From Penium margaritaceum (taxonomy: Eukaryota > Streptophyta > Zygnematophyceae > Desmidiales > Peniaceae), in NCBI GenBank assembly GCA_023375785.1, contig SZWC01001534.1:94144-158143 (forward strand): a stretch of DNA of 64,000 bases. The letters are read 5' to 3'. Of this stretch, positions 58,226 to 64,000 are shown in pieces. The notes under the pieces were generated by a model, which saw nothing but the letters and a program-made list of their open reading frames with translations, did not search any database and was not told the origin of the DNA. Both the position numbers and the translations under genes were made by a program. Positions within the stretch are counted from its first letter, which is position 1. Each line of letters begins with the position of its first letter.

Positions 58226-58237
58226 GCTAGGGGGGGG
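58226..58237 (+). promoter_or_regulatory. Polypurine tract of the gypsy element
   Basis: AGCTAGGGGGGG lies directly upstream of the right LTR; the G run continues into the first LTR bases, and the initial T of TGTTAC has become G. Confidence 0.75.
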
Positions 58238-58789
58238 GGTTACGTACCAGACGTACACAAGTCCCTACTCTTCTTGAGTGGGCATTTGTGTTACTACACA
58301 AACAGCCCATCGCGTTGCGAAGACTGCGATATTCAATCCGACTGCCGAGGGCAAACTGGCCAACTGCCTCGCCTCCAGTGGATATTCCCGAACCTTCTCA
58401 CAGCTTCGACCACTCTCGCGAACCTACGAACAGAAGTGTCACGGCCTTTCGGTCGAATTCTCAACGCATCTCGACGAACTTGGATTTATAAAGATGCATC
58501 GCGCATCTTCACCGTCGATTCTCGAAGACCCCCGACTTCTCGGCTGACCTTCTGGAATCCGACCACTCACGACGCGACAATGCACGTGTCGCTCGACGTT
58601 GGACCCAATGACCCCAGCTAGACTTCATCTGTAACTTGTCACTTGTATGGATATGTCTGACCATTTCGACACTTGTCATCGAAGTACACTTATCGCTAAT
58701 TGTAAATTACTCAAGTGTCCCAAATTCTGAATCTTTTCTTTCCGCACATCTTATACCTGTTCACCATCTACACTCCGTTCAGGGTAACA
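58238..58789 (+). repeat. 3' LTR of the gypsy element
   Basis: 552 bp, from (G)GTTACGTACC to AGGGTAACA, matching the left LTR in length and order. TTTTG (58790-58794) follows. Confidence 0.93.
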
Positions 58790-58794
58790 TTTTG

Positions 58795-59661
58795 CGCGTC
58801 GAAAAAATAGAAAATAAAAGGTATATCGCTTTATCGCGATCTCGCGAGGGAGTGACGGTTGTGGTCGAGCAATGGTCATATGACCCTCTTTGCCTTGCTT
58901 GATCAGCGAAGCATGTCTCTGATCAAGCATGGCGAGCGAGGGTCGGATACCTCGGTTCCTTTTTTCCAAGAGAGGGGTTGCCAGATCAAAATTTGGATGC
59001 AGGGGTGTGCCATCTTGACAGTGAGCGCTGAGCTATTCGGCCCTTAGAAAAGACAATGTTGAGAGCAGGACTCAGCCCTAGGCCACGACTACGGGGCAAG
59101 AGGGAGGAAGGAAGCCGGCACGCCGGCGTTGGTGGCGCGTCATCGACGGTTTCCGCTGGTGTGACGCGTAACTCCCGCGATGCCGCCGTTCGGACTGCCG
59201 CCAGTTGGACTGGTATGGTAGGTGCTGCGGCTGCACCGAAGCACAGTGGATTGCTGCCACATTCAGGAAGACCGCATTGTTAAATTTCGTGTCTTGCACA
59301 CCTGATTTCATTCTTGAAATCGTGAGAGCTAGCAACGGAAGGACGGGGTTTGCAATATCAAAGTTGAACAACCGGTGAGTATGGCACGCTGCTGTGGTTT
59401 ACCTTTAATATTTTTTATTTCCGGAAAAAACTGGTTCGCAGTGCTTCGAGGGTGGCACGCTACTGTGGTGCTCTGCAGCGCTCCTGTCGCAGAGGCACAC
59501 CTGCTGCGTTACGCATATGGCCACTGGGCCTCCTTTTTTCATGCATTGTTTAAAACGGTTTAACGAATGTTATCAAGGAATCCATAACAAGGACTGCATG
59601 ACAGATGATCTTTAGAAATAGGTTTGGACAGAGTTGCACCTTCTGAGAAGCACATAAAATC
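58795..59661. other. Spacer between gypsy and Harbinger elements
   Basis: No gene is recognised. Two abutting 8-bp palindromes ATCGCGAT and CTCGCGAG lie at 58833-58848. A perfect 10-bp stem GCTTGATCAG/CTGATCAAGC with a 12-base loop lies at 58897-58928. Open frames of 60 to 97 codons on both strands overlap and have no domain. Further right the sequence is mixed composition with no repeat family visible. Confidence 0.5.
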
Positions 59662-59664
59662 TAA

Positions 59665-59705
59665 TGTCGCGATCCTTTGCTGGTTATTTTGTATTCAATG
59701 ATGTG
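59665..59705 (+). repeat. Left terminal inverted repeat of the Harbinger element
   Basis: Begins TGTCGCGATCCTTTGCTGG. Pairs with the right terminus with one substitution near the end, one T-run length difference and one further substitution. Preceded by TAA. Confidence 0.93.
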
Positions 59706-59987
59706 GTTCGAAAGTGCGGTTAGATGAGACTGTGGTGACATTGACTCCCGCTTGGCGTAAATGAAATGGTTTTTTTTTAACCGCCAAAATCGGTGTTCCA
59801 CGTTTTTTTCAGCCAACGGCTTGCACACGCGAGGAGTTGCTCCCGGGTCTCTGACCTCGAACAACCCCATCGACCACTGACGATCGAGTCGCCATAAGTC
59901 GTCGTAGCGCACTCCAGTGGCCATTGGGAATTCGTCGTCGCAAGTGATGCGGCCTGGTTGACCGTCGCTTATTCAGGCGGGTGCGAC

Positions 59988-61151
59988 ATGGCAGTTAGTC
60001 CATTTTCCATTGCTGTTCTGCCAAATAACTCCATGGACAACAATAGGAGACAAGCACGTGCCGTTGCTATTCGTCAAGCACTACAAGTACAACTCCTTGT
60101 GCATGTGCTAGTGTTCTCACTCGTGGAAGAGGTGACGCAGCGGGTCTCTCGCCACAGCTTGAGGCAGCGGATGCACGATGGATCCTATTCTAGACTGGCG
60201 TGGCTCCATGAACTCCATGGCGGGCACCCCTTACACATTTTCAACATGATGAGGATGAGCCGTGACTCGTGGTACGCAATTGTCAACATCATCCGACGGT
60301 ACACGACGTTGAGAGATTCTCGCCTGTCAGTTGAGGAGAAACTCTTCATCTCGCTACAATGCGTCACGCATGGTATGGCCGTCCGTGATCTCATGGAGCG
60401 GTTTCAACGCGGCCATGCAACCAGCTGTCGTGTCATGCGCGACGTCGTCAATGCCGTCAATTCACTTGCCACCTCGGTGATCCGACTCCCGCACCGGTTA
60501 GCAGACATACACGCGTCGTGGGAGGGTCACCATGATTTTCTACCGTGGTTTCGGAATTGTGTCGGAGCTATTGATGGGACCCATGTCCCAGTCATAGTCC
60601 CCGCCCTCAGACGAGGGGCATACGTGAACAGGCATAGTCAGTTGACGCAAAATATTATGGCGGCCTGCACACCTGCGCTGCGGTTTTCTTTTGTGTCAAC
60701 AGGTTGGGAGGGCAGTGCACATGACGCGCGTATGTTTTCGGATGCCTTGGCCCAAGGATTCAGATTGCCCACCAACAGCTACTACCTTGCTGATGCCGCG
60801 TTCCCCGAAGGCTACGGCCTCATGCCGCCATACCATGGACGTCGTTACCATCTTGCGGAGTTCGGCCCTGGAGCATCCAGACCTATGGATGCGCAAGAGC
60901 TTTTTAACAGGAGGCATGCCGCGACACGTTCCATGATTGAACGCACCTTTGGCATTCTCAAAGCTCGCTTTCACATTCTTCGTGTGCTACCTCCATATGC
61001 GATTGCGTTCCAGTCCAAGCTCACACTTTCATGTTTCGTCATGCATAACATCATACATGACGTGCAGATTTCGGATGACGAGCCGCGATGGGCCGATCCT
61101 AACTATGTGGATGGTGCAATTGTGTGGCGGGCCGTATGCATGGCACCATGA
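59988..61151 (+). CDS. PIF/Harbinger DDE transposase
   Basis: A 387-residue nuclease that cuts and joins the element ends. I start at ATG 59988 (MAVSPFSIAVLPNN), the first ATG in frame, since the open frame upstream has no other. It ends at TGA 61149. Residues 105-150 (SVEEKLFISLQCVTHGMAVR and following) fit the helix-turn-helix part. The DDE_4-type catalytic triad is visible: D196 in VGAIDGTHVPV, D269 in YYLADAAFPEGYG, E318 in TRSMIERTFGILKARF. Length is normal for the family, and there is no stop or shift, unlike every retrotransposon gene in the window. It lies inside matching inverted repeats and faces the Myb-like gene, whose antisense frame overlaps its last 49 bases. An upstream exon cannot be excluded. 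Confidence 0.93.
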   Translation: MAVSPFSIAVLPNNSMDNNRRQARAVAIRQALQVQLLVHVLVFSLVEEVTQRVSRHSLRQRMHDGSYSRLAWLHELHGGHPLHIFNMMRMSRDSWYAIVNIIRRYTTLRDSRLSVEEKLFISLQCVTHGMAVRDLMERFQRGHATSCRVMRDVVNAVNSLATSVIRLPHRLADIHASWEGHHDFLPWFRNCVGAIDGTHVPVIVPALRRGAYVNRHSQLTQNIMAACTPALRFSFVSTGWEGSAHDARMFSDALAQGFRLPTNSYYLADAAFPEGYGLMPPYHGRRYHLAEFGPGASRPMDAQELFNRRHAATRSMIERTFGILKARFHILRVLPPYAIAFQSKLTLSCFVMHNIIHDVQISDDEPRWADPNYVDGAIVWRAVCMAP

Positions 61152-62678
61152 CTATGCGTACGCGTAGAATGCAGATTGCCAACAGCATGTGGTCTCAGTA
61201 CCAAGTTCAATTGGAAGAAGAGAATAGTGATAGCAACGATTGATTCAATACCATGTATATTGAGAATGTCTAACATACAACACATGCATGATGAACATCT
61301 GTAAACATCACAGTCATCATCATCATCCAAGTCCTGTGCTTGCGCAGCAAGATTGCCAACTGCACCCACGACTTCTTGGACTGCTTCACGACCGTCCGCC
61401 GTGTCGGCGGACGCAGAACCAACCTGACTCCCACTGCCGGCGTTGTCCAGCATGTACGTGCCAAATTTTCTTGGACGAGGGGTGAGCTTAGGCAGTGGCG
61501 GACGTGGGATCTTGGTTGGCGGTGTTGCTGGGGCTTGCGCGGGATCACGCCCGAGAAGACGGATGATGACCTCCATGCACAAATGGCCAGTTGAATACAC
61601 GTAGTCCGCACACAGTGTCGGGTCCAGCTTCATGTGGTCGAGACAGAAAAGCTTGTTGCGGAGGTGCACAGTAATGCCGCTGTCCATAAGCTTGACTGCC
61701 ATGTCATAGTTAGACTTTGGGCCATCATCAGAGATAACGCACTCAACCTTAGATGGAGCGCGATGCATGCAATCAACAGTCTCAATCTGTTGCTCTAACA
61801 CAGCCTTGCTCTTCACTGGACGACCTGCTCTCACCCCCCCCCAACCGACACCTCCAACTTCCTCATTCGCCTCATCACTGCTTAACACGTGCTCTCCACA
61901 AGCCTTGTCACGCCCAAACAACTATGTAGCGTCATCAAACCAAGGTAGACTCTTGCCCTCTAACTTCCCCTGTTCTGGGTTGATGCTACGCAGTTCCTCC
62001 CACTTTTCAGGAGACAGTTCAATGTGCCACGACCGACGGTTAAGTCCAATCCCGCTAAGCCCCACCAAACCTGCATCTAGTTTCCACCACATAGCAATGT
62101 TTGCCAAGCGTGACCGAACCTGTACGCGTGTCAAGTCTTCCACCATGCCGAACTCCCGCGACAAGCGAGGCGCAATCCGATCATGGAGCTTCGTCATCTA
62201 TCCCGCGCTCCCACGGTATTTTGCCGACGTACTGGTTGGCGATGCGCACGAGCACGCAGTCGCGTTCAGGCGTCCAGAAATGCTTGCCGAGTCCGCCGTT
62301 GGAAACACGCTCCGACGAGCCCTCACCCCCTGGAATGGACGGTGATGCCATGGATGACGCTCCGACGTGTTTCTGTGCTCTCCTTGCATGCAACGAGTTC
62401 GCCGGAGCAATGCCAGCTTCTCCCGCCGGACTGGAGTACGGCGGCGGTGGCACGTGGTCCCCGCGGATGTAGGCGTTGTTGTTGTTGCCCACCAAAGGCT
62501 CTTTGTTGTACTCTGCTTCACCACCGGAGGACAGCATACCGTCGTCGCGGCGACGACGTTGCAGGGCAGTGAAGGGGATGGGATCCATGGCACTTGGCTG
62601 ACCGACGGATGGAGAGTTGGATAGAGTGGGCATGCTAGCATAGTGGCCAACGGAGGCTGATGTGGAGCGGGCGGCCAT
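61103..62678 (-). pseudogene. Harbinger second protein, Myb/SANT-like DNA-binding, lightly broken
   Basis: Harbinger elements encode a Myb/SANT-like partner that brings the transposase to DNA and into the nucleus. On the minus strand, ATG 62678 gives MAARSTSASVGHYASMPTL and a Pro/Ser-rich N-terminus. The SANT-like motif follows: GKHFWTPERDCVLVRIANQYVGKIPW (about 62275-62190). A one-base shift near 62185 is needed to continue into KLHDRIAPRLSREFGM, TRVQVRSRLANIAMWWKLD (62185-61925), which completes the trihelix. A TAG at 61922 (Gln expected) interrupts before LFGRDKACGEHVLSSDEANE. The C-terminal half has KSNYDMAVKLMDSGITVHL, a Pro-rich stretch and an Asp run. The frame runs to 61103, but the last part opposite the transposase may not be real. 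An intron could replace the frameshift. Confidence 0.8.
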
Positions 62679-63160
62679 GGCGACGAATGGGAGGTGGAAG
62701 TTTGACAAGTGGTGCAGACAGCTTGAGGGCCCTTACCTTTGAGGTGGGCGAGGAGTAAGTGCTGACATCGAGGCGCGCCACTAGTGACTCGACGAAGGGA
62801 CTCGGTGGGCAAGCGCAGCGGTTCAAATGTTTGCTTTCAAGTGTTCGAATTTTGCCTCAAACATAAAAAATCGAGACGACCATCAGATGACGTCCGATTA
62901 GACAAAATGAGTTTTCGATTACAGATTACACATCAATGAATTTCAATGAAGTACTTCGGGCTTCACTACGAGTTTGCTCATTGAAATGGCGTGGTTTCAG
63001 CCAAAATCACCGTCTCACTGAAAGATGAATGAAAGATGAAGGGTTCATTGACCGCTTCTTTTTGTACGAAAGTTAACGATGCATCTCACACAGTTTCCGC
63101 GGTTTCACAAACGCATGCGAGCGCTCGCTCAATTCCATGTCAGCTCGCCAGTGAGCGGGA

Positions 63161-63202
63161 CACATCACTGAATACAAAAATAACCAGCAAAGGATCGCGG
63201 CA
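63161..63202 (-). repeat. Right terminal inverted repeat of the Harbinger element
   Basis: Reverse complement begins TGCCGCGATCCTTTGCTGG, matching the left terminus. Followed by TAA (63203-63205). Confidence 0.93.
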
Positions 63203-63205
63203 TAA

Positions 63206-63623
63206 AACACGTTTTGCGCCTGAACCTCTTCGCCAAGTCGCTCCACACGCCGCCGCGTCGTGTTGACTCGGTGGTCGTCACGGAACTAGCCATGGCCTCA
63301 TGTCCCGTTCTCACAAAAGTGTTATGGTAGTGCTCCCACGGATCACCCGACTTCTGAAGGCGAGGCAAAGTAGGCTCGCCCACTCAATGGCGACCTAATT
63401 CCTCCGCCGTTAGACTCGCAGTCTTTGCACGTCCTGCTTCGTGGGACAGCGATAGGATCCAAGACCAGGGCAGGGAATCACACCATCTGACGTCACCGTC
63501 ATCGTCAGCCGTCACAGTGGCATCAGCGGCAGCAGCAGCAGTAGCATCCACGCGACGCCATTCTCGCTTTCGTGCCGTGCACGTCAATCGTGTCGGTCAC
63601 AGTTGCTCAATTGTGCCCGAGCT
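63206..63623. other. Sequence upstream of the right-edge open frame
   Basis: No gene is supported. A TGACGTCA palindrome lies at 63488-63495, about 130 bases before ATG 63624, followed by CGTCA repeats and a short (CAG)n run at 63525-63545. This could be promoter sequence of the right-edge gene (bZIP site), which is inference. A minus-strand frame of 72 codons (63383 to 63165) crosses the Harbinger border and is therefore not an intact gene. Confidence 0.4.
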
Positions 63624-64000
63624 ATGAGCGGCGTGAGCACCGTCGACGACGGCACGAGCGCAGAAGCAACGAACTCGACCGCAGAGCCCACAACCGACGA
63701 TGCCGGGACTATCTCCCGCCCCTCGCAGCAGCCCACCTTCTCCCGCGGGGACTTCGCCGACAGCAGCGAACGTCGCGAAATCGTTCGCCACAGCGGCAGT
63801 GTGAGTGACATGGAGACGGAGACGGAGGACGAGGCGGAGGGGGAAGCGGGGGGGAACGAGGAGGCAGAGTCCGCGAGAAGAGGAGGCGGGGAGGGAAGAG
63901 GCATCAGTCCGGGAAAACGTGGTGGTCTGTCCGGGGTTGGGTCCGACCTACGGAGGAGAAAGCCTCCTAGTAGGTTCCAGCAGCAGGAACAGGCTCAGGG
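63624..64000 (+). CDS. Partial open frame running off the window, unknown function
   Basis: From ATG 63624 the frame stays open for 125 codons to the last base. I do not recognise the product. It begins MSGVSTVDDGTSAEATNSTA and is rich in Ser, Thr, Asp and Glu. An acidic run (SDMETETEDEAEGEAG) is followed by a Gly/Arg-rich part and a basic segment DLRRRKPPSRFQQQEQAQ. The order acidic then basic, with no membrane or signal segment, suggests a disordered N-terminus of a nuclear or nucleic-acid binding protein, or a Gag of another element. It is the only long frame outside the Harbinger transposase with no damage. It could also contain an exon end (GTGAGT at 63800). Confidence 0.5.
   Translation, partial: MSGVSTVDDGTSAEATNSTAEPTTDDAGTISRPSQQPTFSRGDFADSSERREIVRHSGSVSDMETETEDEAEGEAGGNEEAESARRGGGEGRGISPGKRGGLSGVGSDLRRRKPPSRFQQQEQAQ

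Larger units (their letters stand above)
42701..58789 (+). mobile_element. Ty3/gypsy chromovirus with both LTRs, carrying two nested insertions
   Basis: Left LTR 42701-43252 and right LTR 58238-58789, each 552 bp, begin TGTTAC (right copy worn to GGTTAC) and end GTGACA or GTAACA. The flanks are TTTTG on the left (42696-42700) and TTTTG on the right (58790-58794), an exact 5-bp target duplication, so the 16-kb span is one insertion. Domain order is Gag, protease, RT, RNase H, integrase, chromodomain, which is the gypsy order. Removing the copia-2 and DNA-transposon insertions leaves about 6.1 kb. Coding regions carry many stops and frameshifts, so the element is dead. Confidence 0.93.
59665..63202 (+). 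mobile_element. PIF/Harbinger DNA transposon, nearly intact
   Basis: Terminal inverted repeats of about 41 bp (59665-59705 and 63161-63202) match with only three differences and start TG(T/C)CGCGATCCTTTGC. Both sides are flanked by TAA (59662-59664 and 63203-63205), the 3-bp duplication typical of PIF/Harbinger. It carries the two expected genes in convergent orientation: a DDE transposase on the plus strand and a Myb/SANT-like protein on the minus strand. The transposase is uninterrupted; the second gene has one frameshift and one stop. Confidence 0.95.

Noticed and set aside
58751-58969. 72-codon frame with a stem-loop, considered as snRNA or tRNA gene
   Set aside because: No box motifs, tRNA arms or known snRNA sequence could be recognised.
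59661-59924. Minus-strand frame of 87 codons at the left end of the Harbinger element
   Set aside because: It runs through the terminal inverted repeat and has no domain; likely chance.
63384-63904. Minus-strand Pro/Ser-rich frames near the right edge
   Set aside because: They are opposite the plus-strand frame starting at 63624, which has a proper ATG and stays open to the window end.

Overview
The window is eukaryotic nuclear DNA made almost entirely of repeats. Layered transposable elements and an 11-bp satellite account for nearly all of it; there is no bacterial operon, rRNA or recognisable tRNA gene. A green-lineage, streptophyte-like host is the best guess. The reasons are retrotransposons primed by initiator tRNA-Met, a chromodomain Ty3 element, plant-style telobox motifs (AAACCCTAA), and nonsense mutations that fall mostly in CAG (CHG) context, as expected from CHG methylation. 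A large-genome charophyte such as Chara would fit, but this is inference and no species-specific gene is present. Layout: 1-2340 holds unassigned sequence with two short satellite blocks. 2341 to about 12360 is a Ty1/copia element (copia-1) inserted in the satellite. 12365-40279 is mainly satellite, about 22 kb in total over the window. It runs as the C-rich strand up to 25250 and as the G-rich strand from 25251 onward, meeting head to head with no spacer. The satellite is interrupted by an antisense, degenerate copia of another lineage (15886-19357), a solo LTR (25301-26140) and two diverged copies of an unidentified interspersed repeat (32983-33791 and 37213-38348). From 40280 the sequence becomes a nest of elements. 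It starts with the 3' end and stacked LTR pieces of an old chromovirus (40290-41873). Next comes a Ty3/gypsy chromovirus with both termini preserved (42701-58789): LTRs of 552 bp each and an exact TTTTG target duplication. Its reverse transcriptase gene was broken twice, by a 675-bp TA-flanked DNA transposon (45597-46271) and by a second copia element (copia-2, 46580-55920) with a 5-bp target duplication. 59665-63202 is a nearly intact PIF/Harbinger transposon. It has matching inverted termini, TAA duplications, an uninterrupted DDE transposase (387 aa) and an antisense Myb/SANT-like second gene carrying one frameshift and one stop. The right edge holds an open frame starting at 63624 and running off the window, the best candidate for host or otherwise undamaged coding sequence. 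How the parts relate: copia-1 and copia-2 share one plan, namely LTR, PBS, leader with paired stem-loops, long CAG-repeat leader, TGACGTCA cluster, Gag with poly-Gln N-terminus and CCHC knuckle, protease, integrase, a 12-residue Pro/Ala/Ser repeat, RT, RNase H, polypurine tract, LTR. Both are non-autonomous now. Three gaps marked by N sit between near-identical in-phase duplications inside these copia elements and look like assembly joins. The clearest biological stories are the three-layer insertion history, the CHG-type decay of the copia genes, the head-to-head satellite junction, and the near-intact Harbinger element.
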